Positions 43,621-52,444 of a DNA stretch of 64,000 bases are shown here, piece after piece. The stretch's first letter is position 1; the number at the start of each line of letters is the position of its first letter. The notes beneath the pieces are model-generated. The model ran no database searches. It saw only the letters and a program-made list of their open reading frames with translations, and was not told the DNA's origin. The DNA is from Candidatus Vicinibacter proximus (lineage in GTDB: Bacteria > Bacteroidota > Bacteroidia > Chitinophagales > Saprospiraceae). The translations under genes were made by a program, and so were the position numbers. Location of the stretch: assembly GCA_016713905.1 (NCBI GenBank), contig JADJOE010000003.1, positions 496,001 to 560,000 on the forward strand, written 5' to 3'.

Positions 43621-44513
43621 TGTATCCTTTTCTATATTTATTTTTATTAACCAGTCTGTGGGCTCAGGCTCAGTCAGGTAATTTGTCTTATTTGGTTTAT
43701 GGGAAGGGACAAGGGGATTTCAGGCTTTTCAACAGCATGTATTTTGAGAAAAACAGTGAATTCAGCGCGCCGGAGGAATATGTCTTTTTTAATGTTCAAC
43801 CTGAATTTTTATACGGTATTGGCGCCGGGTTAAATCTTGGGGCTCGATTGAGATTGCGCAATGTAATACGTTCCAATAACATCACTGGAGCGGACCTTCT
43901 TTTTTTTAAACAGAAGGGAAAAAATGGTCTGAATTATCAAAGATATGGCATCAGCGGAGTGGATATTTTTCTAAGGCATGATTTAGGGCAGCATCTTTCT
44001 TCCTGGTCTGTTCAGCATACCATCGGTTTGCCCATTGGAAAGGATTTGGAGGGGACAGAAATATTAGGGTATTTGGATTGGTCCGGTGGGTCTTACCATG
44101 GACAATTGTTTTACAATGTGCTTTGGGATAAGTTCCAACTTTTTACAGAACTGGGCATCCGCTTGGATAATCTGACAACTGGGATGTTCAAAAAAGAAAG
44201 TGATTATTTCGTTTATGCCGGCTTACCCATGAGTGTTTTGCCTGGATTTTTAATCCATCCGCAACACTTTACCTATTTATTGTTTCAAGCCAATCCACGA
44301 TGGTCTTTTTCCAGACCTTTTTCCACGACAAATCCTAAAATTCTATTGGATCCTTTTGCACAAATTGGTCTTGGATATAAATTATTTTTTGCACGGCACA
44401 TGGAATTTGAAACCATAGGAACTTTATTTTTTTCTGACTACCAACATAAGAATGCATTTACTTGGAGTTTGGGATGGAGATATTATTTGGGTAGGGATTT
44501 ATATGGATACTAA
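43620..44513 (+). CDS. Predicted outer-membrane beta-barrel protein, GTG start
   Basis: The 297-residue protein begins at a GTG whose G is the last base of the preceding TAG. From there a clean signal peptide can be read (PFLYLFLLTSLWAQAQ), whereas an ATG at 43530 would read through the previous gene in another frame. The mature part alternates aromatic strands and loops (YGIGAGLNLGARLRLRN, IGLPIGKDLEG, FQLFTELGIRLDN) and ends with WSLGWRYYLGRDLYGY, as in outer-membrane barrels. No specific family is recognised. Confidence 0.75.
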   Translation: MYPFLYLFLLTSLWAQAQSGNLSYLVYGKGQGDFRLFNSMYFEKNSEFSAPEEYVFFNVQPEFLYGIGAGLNLGARLRLRNVIRSNNITGADLLFFKQKGKNGLNYQRYGISGVDIFLRHDLGQHLSSWSVQHTIGLPIGKDLEGTEILGYLDWSGGSYHGQLFYNVLWDKFQLFTELGIRLDNLTTGMFKKESDYFVYAGLPMSVLPGFLIHPQHFTYLLFQANPRWSFSRPFSTTNPKILLDPFAQIGLGYKLFFARHMEFETIGTLFFSDYQHKNAFTWSLGWRYYLGRDLYGY

Positions 44514-44651
44514 ATAGGAATAAGCAAAAATTACGAAGGCTAATTCTACAGTTATAAAATGGATTTGATGCTAATTTAATCCAGTCAATTCATTCGAAAA
44601 GCATTTAGCCGATTTAGGCATAAATTCACTTTTTTAAGGAATGTAAATAAA

Positions 44652-45464
44652 TCAAAGAGGGAAGGAAGCACCAAATAAAAGATTCCATTGAGAAAAGAAA
44701 AAAGATTGGTGAGCTTTATCTGTAGAGAACTGTGTCGTCCTGATGTCCGGCAAATTGATGAATCCTTCTTTGAATTCCGATTGAATACAAAAGTATTTCC
44801 AGATGGGAATATTAACGCCAAGGACTGCACCAATACCATATCCCGCGAGATGAAATTCGTCGTTTCTCATTTGATTCAACAAGGTGACATCGGATTTTGG
44901 CAGAAGCACACCACCACCGATTCCTGCAGTTAGGTTTAGTTTGATAAATTTATCTTTTATAATCTCTTCAAATCTTCTGAATTCGAGGTTGATGTAATTT
45001 AATCCATCTGTGTGTTCGAAGGCCAAAAAACCTTCTTTGATTTGGATAGATTCATTGCCATATTGTCCATCGTATTCAGATCCGGAATGAATGTAGCCGG
45101 AAATTTTTACATTCTGCAAATCTTTGACCACGTATTTCATATGATCCACACCAATGGATATGCTATATTTGGGATGGATGAAATATCCAATTCTGAAATT
45201 GTATTGTGGAATGGTGGCTTTGGTGGGATTGAAATAGGTGTTGAGATTAAACTTGGTTTTCTTATCTATGGATCTTACATTTTTTAAGGTAAAATCATAA
45301 TTGTTGCCATTAAAGCTTATGTCGGATTTACTGTACGCGGATCTGTTCCAACCCCAGAAAATGAATAATTTTCCTTTATTGGATTTAGTGGACGGAACAA
45401 CGGCCTGAGCAAAACCGCTGTAAGCAAAAAACATAAAAATCAGTATACCAGCTGTGCGTTTCAT
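44652..45464 (-). CDS. Hypothetical outer-membrane barrel-like protein
   Basis: The 270-residue protein has a signal peptide (residues 1-19, ending AYSGFAQA). A series of amphipathic strands follows (FIFWGWNRSAYSKSD, YNFRIGYFIHPKYSISIGVDHM, YINLEFRRFEE, LNLTAGIGGGVLLP) and a terminal aromatic strand FFFSQWNLLFGASFPL. This pattern fits a small barrel in the outer membrane. I do not recognise the family. It is a single gene, convergent with the barrel gene that ends at 44513. Confidence 0.65.
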   Translation of the reverse strand: MKRTAGILIFMFFAYSGFAQAVVPSTKSNKGKLFIFWGWNRSAYSKSDISFNGNNYDFTLKNVRSIDKKTKFNLNTYFNPTKATIPQYNFRIGYFIHPKYSISIGVDHMKYVVKDLQNVKISGYIHSGSEYDGQYGNESIQIKEGFLAFEHTDGLNYINLEFRRFEEIIKDKFIKLNLTAGIGGGVLLPKSDVTLLNQMRNDEFHLAGYGIGAVLGVNIPIWKYFCIQSEFKEGFINLPDIRTTQFSTDKAHQSFFFSQWNLLFGASFPL

Positions 45465-45540
45465 TTGGCAAAAGTAGTTTAAATTAGACTAGACAAGAAA
45501 TTAGCCTTACAATTCTTGCTTTCGGAAAATGGGATCTGAT

Positions 45541-47010
45541 TTACTTTGAATGAAGAAAAACTTTTATACATCCATTATTGGTTTTAACGAGATAGACGCC
45601 TTCGTCCAGATTCTCCAGGTTTAGGTTTAAGGCAGACTGTCTATTCTGATATACAGACATCCCGCTCAAATTAAATACTTCAATTTGAGATTGTGGCGTT
45701 TCGAAGTACAGCTTGCCATTTGTTGGGTTAGGGTATACACTAAATCTGTGTTTGATTTTTGAAGTAACCGTATGGGTGGAAATTTCTGCATCATACATCC
45801 AAATCTTACCATCTGTTGTGGCCATAAATACTTTATTACCATCCACTGCCAGAGATCCTTCTGCCTGGGCAAAACTTGCGTTTATTCCGCTTAGTCCATT
45901 ATTCATCATCTGCCAACGAATGCCATCTGTGGAGGTGTAAATTCCCATACTGCCAGGAGCATTGGGGGTATTTCCCGAATGTAAAAACATACGACCATTA
46001 TCTGTAGTCACTATTTTGGTGACTTGCAGTCCCCCGGTAATAAGATAAGCGGGGAGACCTATACTTTGAGTTACCGTATGATTATTTAAATCTGCAAAGC
46101 CAAGGCAGTTTGACCAATTAAATTGCCACATGTTGGTCCCATTGAAAACCAGATTGTTTTCATTTGTAAATCCCAGTGCACCCAGGTTTCCGGTATGAGA
46201 AAGAGGTTTCATTACACTGTTGGTATCTTTGAGATCTAGAGCTGCTGTTTTGCAGGCAAAAAAATCAGCGGGGTGCCAGCTTGTTCCCTGATCTTCTGAA
46301 TATATTATTCCTGCACCTTCTGTTCCGGCAAAAACTCTTCCATTCTTGTCTACATTGATGCTGTAAATAGCGCCATCGTTTGGATTGCCATTCCAACTTG
46401 GATAATAACATGGATACATTTTTTTTAAAATGCTGGACTCATCAATTCTTTCAAAACTTTGACCATCATCCATGCTTCGGTATACATAACTCCATTTAGC
46501 ACCTATCCAAATGGTCCCGTTTTCACTTATAGCGCTGCAAAAAGCGCCTAAGACAGGAGGGTGGTCTACTTCAACCACTTGCCAGATTTGAGCGGCTAAA
46601 TCAAAACGAAACAAAAAGGGTTCAGAGGCATTGTTTCTAAAAATACCGACTATTGGTTCGTTATTAAGATTGCAAATTATGGTTTGAATATTGTTAACCA
46701 CACTGATGGATAAAGGAATTTTTGGTAGGGCAGAAAACGAACCTGAAGCATCCATTGTATTGCTTTTGTATAGGATCCCTTTTTCACCGGGAGTACCCGT
46801 CAAACCATAGTAGATATCGTGATTTTTTGCAATACTTAATTTAGGATACACACCCGAAGGAAGATTTTTAGCCCATATAGTCCATGCATTGACTTGGGAG
46901 TTTCCTATAAAAGTGCAAAAGAAAAATATCAGAAATTGAAAGGAGCAAACCAAATTAAAAAGTTTCCTATTAAATTTTGAGGAATTTATGCTTTGAAAAG
47001 TTATGCGCAT
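45541..47010 (-). CDS. T9SS-exported protein with BNR/sortilin-like repeats
   Basis: The 489-residue protein has a signal peptide (about residues 15-40, ending IGNSQVNA). Several BNR-like repeats follow (WIGAKWSYVYRSMDDGQSF, VFAGTEGAGIIYSEDQGTSWHP, GIYTSTDGIRWQMM), a propeller fold seen in sialidases and sortilins. A T9SS sorting domain ends the protein (residues of about 415-489: FSVYPNPTNGKLYFET, VFNLSGMSVYQN, LDEGVYLVK). No catalytic residues of a sialidase can be identified, so binding or an unknown function is more likely. Confidence 0.85.
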   Translation of the reverse strand: MRITFQSINSSKFNRKLFNLVCSFQFLIFFFCTFIGNSQVNAWTIWAKNLPSGVYPKLSIAKNHDIYYGLTGTPGEKGILYKSNTMDASGSFSALPKIPLSISVVNNIQTIICNLNNEPIVGIFRNNASEPFLFRFDLAAQIWQVVEVDHPPVLGAFCSAISENGTIWIGAKWSYVYRSMDDGQSFERIDESSILKKMYPCYYPSWNGNPNDGAIYSINVDKNGRVFAGTEGAGIIYSEDQGTSWHPADFFACKTAALDLKDTNSVMKPLSHTGNLGALGFTNENNLVFNGTNMWQFNWSNCLGFADLNNHTVTQSIGLPAYLITGGLQVTKIVTTDNGRMFLHSGNTPNAPGSMGIYTSTDGIRWQMMNNGLSGINASFAQAEGSLAVDGNKVFMATTDGKIWMYDAEISTHTVTSKIKHRFSVYPNPTNGKLYFETPQSQIEVFNLSGMSVYQNRQSALNLNLENLDEGVYLVKTNNGCIKVFLHSK

Positions 47011-47053
47011 GGAGTAAGTGAATTTGAAATTTAAAAATCTTCAAAAATCAAAA

Positions 47054-47935
47054 TCATCTAAATGGTACTGCGATACCTAGCCAAGGTAAAATAATGATTC
47101 TATCTAACTCTCCACCAATCGGTATAAACCCACCAAAATCAATGGCCAAATGTCTTGCCATAAATCTGGCACCACCTGAGATAAATCCTATGTTGGTATC
47201 TCCGCCAGCTGCGATCAGGTAGTTTTCTGTGATAAATGCCCATCTTCTGGATGTTCTGATCATCCCACTTACAGAAACTGTTGGATAGTTTGCAAATCCT
47301 CCGTCTTCACCTGTGAGATAGCCATATCCAATGCCTAAGGTTAATTGCCTGTCCCGGGTACCAAAGGTGTTTGTTCCGTAAAGAATTCCTGCAAATTCAT
47401 TGGAGCCACCAGCTAAACCAAAAAGAATTGTACCGGCACTGTAAGCACCCTTTCCATTCTTATATTGAAAATTAACTTTTGGGGTCACCCAGAAGGGCGT
47501 TATTTCAGAGGCAAATAAAAATAAGGGAACCACCCCAACACCAAGCGTGAAATGATCTGTAAAACCATAACTTGCCTGATTAAAGAAGACCCAAATATTC
47601 TGATAATATCCTTCTCCTTTACGAAGGCCATATCCACTTGGTCCCCAAAAATGTCTGCTGGAATGTGGGTTTTCAGGCCAATACTCGCCCTTGACCATTT
47701 CTTCATTCTTAGGAAGGGTGATGGACCGGATCATTCTTTTAGGAATGGTGAGAACGCCAAGGTTGGTAGTAATCTCCACCAGAGAGTCTTGAAGATATTT
47801 TACAGTTCCCACATAATTATTACCATCCTTGGTTTCGACAATTCGCACGGTGTCACTTTTATTTTGACTGGATGCAAGGTTTGAAAATCCAAGAAAAATG
47901 CTGGATATTAAAATGGACCATTTGAATATGCTCAT
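47054..47935 (-). CDS. Hypothetical exported protein, Sm-like N-domain and barrel-like C-domain
   Basis: The 293-residue protein has a signal peptide (ending NLASSQ). A small beta domain follows at about 28-75 (VETKDGNNYVGTVKYLQDS, LVEITTNLGVLTIPKRMI), reminiscent of an Sm-like or SH3-like fold. The C-terminal region is rich in glycine and aromatic strands (FTLGVGVVPLFLFASE, LTLGIGYGYLTGEDGG, IGFISGGARFMARHLAIDFGGFIPI). It is probably in the outer membrane. The family recurs in Bacteroidota but no function is known to me. The terminal IILPWLGIAVPFR has the expected aromatic end. Confidence 0.65.
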   Translation of the reverse strand: MSIFKWSILISSIFLGFSNLASSQNKSDTVRIVETKDGNNYVGTVKYLQDSLVEITTNLGVLTIPKRMIRSITLPKNEEMVKGEYWPENPHSSRHFWGPSGYGLRKGEGYYQNIWVFFNQASYGFTDHFTLGVGVVPLFLFASEITPFWVTPKVNFQYKNGKGAYSAGTILFGLAGGSNEFAGILYGTNTFGTRDRQLTLGIGYGYLTGEDGGFANYPTVSVSGMIRTSRRWAFITENYLIAAGGDTNIGFISGGARFMARHLAIDFGGFIPIGGELDRIIILPWLGIAVPFR

Positions 47936-48033
47936 CTACATTTTATTTATTTGGAAAATAACAATCTTAATCCCTGTAAGATACATTTTTTTTTTGATCA
48001 GCTACTTAATTATATGGAATGTAAGAAAATAAA

Positions 48034-49932
48034 TCAGTTGATAAATTTCCATTGGATGGAAACTCTCAATGCAAAGTCATACATCGGGTATCCTTCTACA
48101 AAACTGATTCTCTTTTTATCCCAAAATGCATCCAATTGTTCAAATTGAATTCTTGCCGTAAAATCATCTACTTTGAAAACCATGAAAGCGCCAACCAATG
48201 GTTTTGTTTGAATGGAAAAAGTGCGAAGTGGGTAATACTGTAAAGTGAGAGAATGAAATCCAAATAGCTGGGTTGGGTCATATATTTGGGCATTCACCCC
48301 AAAGGTGGCATGTGTTGCTCTTTTAAAAAAGGAAGCTTTGTAACTAAGGTCGTGGTAAGTATACCATCCGGTCCAACCTGCAGGGTCAGGGCTTAAGTGA
48401 TGAAGATTCAATTCGTGATGGCTATTCCATCTTTTCAAAGTCAGGTTCTCTTGTACTCTTATATGAAGATGCTTCAGTATTCTGTTGTCCTGAGTGAATT
48501 GCTTAGACACATCCATGTAAATTAACTGATCCACCAAGGCAAACTTAACTTCTAATTTTGGTAAAAAAGAATTCTTGGGTTCAAAGTCAAAGGAGTAAGT
48601 ATTTTTCAATACATTTTTAAAATCATGGTTCCAAATTTCTCTTTTATTGGCAATTAAATAAAGTTGTTGCCAACTCGGCGTAGCAGATTCCCATTCAACT
48701 TTCGCAGTTAATTTTCCAAATCCTTTAATTGCCGAATTTATGCCAACCCAATGCAAATTGGCTAATCTGGTGTCGTTTCCAATCCACTGTGTGTGCGCGA
48801 AAAGTTCGAACCCAGAAACTTTTATTTTTCCATCTGCATTAAACCGGACTCTAAAAATATTTTTTTCCACGGTATCAATAAGAAGATGGTTGTAGTCAAA
48901 GCCAAAATTTCCATTCAGACTGGTAACTTGTGAATCAAAAAACTTGATGCCACCCATTCCGAGCCAGGAATACTGTTTGTACGTTGCACTTATTCCGGTA
49001 GTGTCTAATGCAAAGAGAGAACCATAAGCAGGCAGTGAAGACCTTGAATTTGCATCCATAAACTCATGAAGTAATTCTTTGTATGCAACCATGAAGTTAA
49101 AGGCAGGTCTGAATGCACCCCACTTTAATGGAGTCTTGTAAAAACCATGCGTGCCATATTGTCTTATGGTGTGATTGGTTGTAGCTGATGTGGAGTTTAC
49201 CGGAACAGATTCTCTTATTCGGTACTGATCCAAAATTAAAAAACTATCACTTTTAATTCCATTGTTGTGTTGCAAGGCATCCGAATTACTCACCAAAACA
49301 AAATTGATTCCAAGTGTTTGTTTCTTATTGTACCATTGCAGGATTGCTCCTAAGGAACTCAACAGGTTTCTACCGGACTGATAAATCCCTTTATGATTGA
49401 TTCTGTTGTAGAATAAATTTACATGGATATTGTTTCTGAATGAAGCAGCCAGCATAGCATCCACAGTCAGGTTATCGATCAAAGAGGAGGTAGAACTGGA
49501 AGGATACATACCTTGAGATACAATCACCTCCGAGTAAGCTTTAGAACACAGGTATAGAGGAAGCTGGTCAAATTTCTTATGAAAAAAATCGGTAGAGTGA
49601 AAGCCATGATCTACCATGGTGTTGAACTGAAGCCCTTCACGTGCAGCGAGAATGGGAGCACCCAAATTGTTGGTGCTGACAAATCCTGTATTCCGATATG
49701 TCGTCAAAAAATATTTACTGGTATCCACATCTGATAAAATATCGGCGGATGAGCTGATCCCGGATTGGACATGAATAGGCCTGGCCAATAATAATTTTGC
49801 CAGTGAATCTTGAGTCCTTTGTAAACTCGTGTCAATTTGTATCTGGGCTCCTATAAATTCAGGACAGGTAAAGCTTAGAATTAAGCCAACAGTGAGTTTT
49901 AGTAAATTGCGAAGTTTGGTCCCTTTTTCCAT
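48034..49932 (-). CDS. Putative porin (Porin_10-like)
   Basis: The 632-residue protein has an N-terminal signal (LKLTVGLILSFTCPEFIGAQ) and long runs of amphipathic strands, with patterns such as NNIHVNLFYNRINHKG, LGINFVLVSNS, FELFAHTQWIG, THATFGVNAQIYDP and a C-terminal FALRVSIQWKFIN. This architecture matches the 'putative porin' family of Bacteroidota. It includes the segment FGFDYNHLLIDT that precedes the middle strands. The transported substance is unknown. It lies upstream of and close to the other envelope gene ending at 47054. Confidence 0.75.
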   Translation of the reverse strand: MEKGTKLRNLLKLTVGLILSFTCPEFIGAQIQIDTSLQRTQDSLAKLLLARPIHVQSGISSSADILSDVDTSKYFLTTYRNTGFVSTNNLGAPILAAREGLQFNTMVDHGFHSTDFFHKKFDQLPLYLCSKAYSEVIVSQGMYPSSSTSSLIDNLTVDAMLAASFRNNIHVNLFYNRINHKGIYQSGRNLLSSLGAILQWYNKKQTLGINFVLVSNSDALQHNNGIKSDSFLILDQYRIRESVPVNSTSATTNHTIRQYGTHGFYKTPLKWGAFRPAFNFMVAYKELLHEFMDANSRSSLPAYGSLFALDTTGISATYKQYSWLGMGGIKFFDSQVTSLNGNFGFDYNHLLIDTVEKNIFRVRFNADGKIKVSGFELFAHTQWIGNDTRLANLHWVGINSAIKGFGKLTAKVEWESATPSWQQLYLIANKREIWNHDFKNVLKNTYSFDFEPKNSFLPKLEVKFALVDQLIYMDVSKQFTQDNRILKHLHIRVQENLTLKRWNSHHELNLHHLSPDPAGWTGWYTYHDLSYKASFFKRATHATFGVNAQIYDPTQLFGFHSLTLQYYPLRTFSIQTKPLVGAFMVFKVDDFTARIQFEQLDAFWDKKRISFVEGYPMYDFALRVSIQWKFIN

Positions 49933-50153
49933 TCAATTCCGGTGCAAACATAATGGATTTATAATATACTATCTATGGGTATTTCAATACAGACCTTACT
50001 TTCAAAGACTTATCTAGTTGCAGGGCAAACTTTCATTAGCGTTTAGAAAGTTTGATAAAATTTACTTTTCATCATTTTCCGGGAATAACCATGGCAGAAG
50101 TGAAAGCAAGGCTCAGAACATTCTTTTGAAATGGATGCATGGACTAGATTCTG

Positions 50154-51104
50154 TTATTCTTCTTTGAGAATTCTTAAAGTACTAAATCGATCTTCATCAA
50201 ATAGATAATCTCCGACAACATATTCTTTAGCAATGTGCTCTGCATCGGAAGTTGTGGAGTAAGTAATTGGAAATCTAATTCGTACTCCTAAACCCTTATC
50301 TAAGGCTTCATATTCAGTAGATTCCTGGGATAAAATAAAAGGGTTTTTTATCTGGGTCTTTGCCCACTTTTCCGCAATGGGTCTGGATTTGTCCATCCAT
50401 GAGATCAATCTATCGGATTCTGTATTGAATTGCCACAGGGTATTCAACGAGTCATAATCTGTTACATATCCTGGCGGAAGGAGGAGTTGGAGGATTGAAT
50501 TTTGTCGCTGCCAGGTGCCAGATCTAAACCAATGTGCCAAGGGTATGATTTCACCAAATTCTGCACCATAAGCTTTGGCCTCCATAAAATCAATGCCAAG
50601 ACCATAATTCAAAGCAAGCGGCAAGTCTGAAAGTTTGCCAACCAATTGCTTCAAACGTTCTTCACGGATTTTTTTTAAAGGATCTTCAAAAAGTAATATC
50701 CTGATGTCCCCCTGATAAATCCCACAACTGAAATTAGTCAAGCCATTTGCTTTTAATATTTGAAGGAGGCTTCGCGTGTCGAGAAGTTCCTTTTTAGCCT
50801 TTACCACTGAGGAGTCCACCTCAGACTTTAATACACCTAAATCTTTCTGGCGCTTATCCCAGTGCACCCTGAACTGGATCAAGGTGTCTTCCTCACTGGC
50901 AACAATCGAATTTTTAACCTTAAAACTTAACTGCTTTATCGGATCGTCTGTTCGTGTTTCAATTACGCTAAAACTTTTCGGATAATGGATATCTAACCAG
51001 TCCTGAAGGCTTTCTATGCCTTTTTTTTTGGTTCTGCAGCCCAACAGATAAGCACTAACTACTAAGAGCAACATGATTTTTAACAGTACCGACCAATCCA
51101 TCAT
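50154..51104 (-). CDS. Hypothetical lipoprotein
   Basis: The 316-residue protein has a lipobox (SAYLLGC, Cys23) after a hydrophobic stretch, and a mature part of mixed alpha/beta composition. I do not recognise a domain. Recognisable pieces are SLQDWLDIHYPKSFSVIETR, IYQGDIRILLFEDP and YGLGIDFMEAKAYGAEFGEIIPL. It may be anchored in the inner or outer membrane. It is alone, with a 500-bp gap upstream. Confidence 0.6.
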   Translation of the reverse strand: MMDWSVLLKIMLLLVVSAYLLGCRTKKKGIESLQDWLDIHYPKSFSVIETRTDDPIKQLSFKVKNSIVASEEDTLIQFRVHWDKRQKDLGVLKSEVDSSVVKAKKELLDTRSLLQILKANGLTNFSCGIYQGDIRILLFEDPLKKIREERLKQLVGKLSDLPLALNYGLGIDFMEAKAYGAEFGEIIPLAHWFRSGTWQRQNSILQLLLPPGYVTDYDSLNTLWQFNTESDRLISWMDKSRPIAEKWAKTQIKNPFILSQESTEYEALDKGLGVRIRFPITYSTTSDAEHIAKEYVVGDYLFDEDRFSTLRILKEE

Positions 51105-51606
51105 GCAATTATATTCAGCGATAACATACGATCCATAAGTTTTACAATGGTATATATTTTTAACAAAGGATCATAATGAAATTTATGTTGACAAATAAAT
51201 TTGTTTTAATAAGTTCATTTAAAGTGGGATGAATATTCGCAGTAGACACATTTCAAAAAACATTATCGTCCCATTCCATGGGACCTTTCAAATGACAACC
51301 AATAAAAAAGATTAATTAATCTATAATATTTAAAATTGTCTAAAAATACAAATTTGTAATTTCATCGATTTGATAAGGAGTTGCATAATTGTACCCATGC
51401 TTAGAAGGGCGCAAAAGTTTTGCAAAAAACCAATGACTAAGGACATTTTTTTCTAAAATTCCTTGCAATATATCTTCAATTTAGATACCTAATTATTGAA
51501 ATTCAGTATATCCAATCTCCAAATATATCCTTTAAAAGGATTTAAATGAATCACGATTCCCCGATACAAATATGCTTTTCTTATTCAGAAAAAAGGAAGT
51601 GTAAAA
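51105..51606. other. Gene-free stretch, nothing recognised
   Basis: This very AT-rich 500-bp spacer lies between fabI and the lipoprotein gene, both transcribed leftward. It must contain the promoter of the lipoprotein gene near its left end and the fabI 3' region's flank at its right. A partial palindrome CCCATTCCATGGGA is near 51271-51284. I see no repeat shared with other gaps and no RNA gene. Confidence 0.4.
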
Positions 51607-52410
51607 TTATAAGTTGAGCAGGGCAGGGCTCATTCCCATGGAAGAAAAGCCGCCATCGTGATATAGATTTTGCATCGTCACCATTCGGGTAAGATCGGAG
51701 AACATGACCACACAATAATCCGCACAAGCTTCTGCAGAAGCATTGCCCAGCGGACTCATCTTATCTGCATATTCAAAAAATTCCTTGAATCCTTTAACGC
51801 CTGAACCTGCTGTTGTCATGGTAGGGGATTGAGAAATGGTATTGACCCTGACTTTCTTGTGCACCCCGTAATGATAGCCAAAGCTTCTTGCAAAGGATTC
51901 AAGCAGGGCTTTGGATTCAGCCATCTCGCTATAATCTGGAAAAATACGCTGTGCAGCAATATAAGTTAAAGCCATGATTGATCCACCATCATTCACAGCA
52001 TCCAACTTATATGCTGTCTGCATGAGTTTGTGGAAGGAGATGGATGAAATATCAAAGGTCTTCTGCATGAATTCATAATTCAAATCTGTGTAAGATCTTC
52101 CTTTTCGTACATTTAGAGACATCCCTATAGAGTGAAGTATAAAGTCAATTTTTCCACCAAGAATTTCCATGGATTTAGTCAACAGATTCTCTAGATCCTC
52201 TACCGATGTAGCGTCAGCAGGAATTACCTCAGCGTCCAGCACTTTACCCAATTCAAAGATTTTTCCAAAACGCATGGCCACCGGAGCATTTGTCAGCGTA
52301 ATACGCGCGCCTTGGGCGACACATCGTTCAGCAACATGCCATGCGATGGATTGCTCATCCAGTGCGCCAAAAATAATTCCTCTTTTTCCTGATAAAAGTT
52401 GATTTGACAT
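51607..52410 (-). CDS. fabI: Enoyl-[acyl-carrier-protein] reductase FabI
   Basis: FabI performs the last reduction of fatty acid elongation with NADH. The 267-residue SDR protein begins with GKRGIIFGALDEQSIAWHVAE (glycine-rich cofactor loop of the FabI type), and has DFILHSIGMS, the YSEMAESK catalytic Tyr-x6-Lys, and RVNTISQSPTMTTAGSGV. It is the target of triclosan in other bacteria. It lies about 35 bp after recN in the same direction, so both may share a transcript. Confidence 0.95.
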   Translation of the reverse strand: MSNQLLSGKRGIIFGALDEQSIAWHVAERCVAQGARITLTNAPVAMRFGKIFELGKVLDAEVIPADATSVEDLENLLTKSMEILGGKIDFILHSIGMSLNVRKGRSYTDLNYEFMQKTFDISSISFHKLMQTAYKLDAVNDGGSIMALTYIAAQRIFPDYSEMAESKALLESFARSFGYHYGVHKKVRVNTISQSPTMTTAGSGVKGFKEFFEYADKMSPLGNASAEACADYCVVMFSDLTRMVTMQNLYHDGGFSSMGMSPALLNL

Positions 52411-52444
52411 AAATCTTATTTTCTGTAATGATAAATGATATTTT

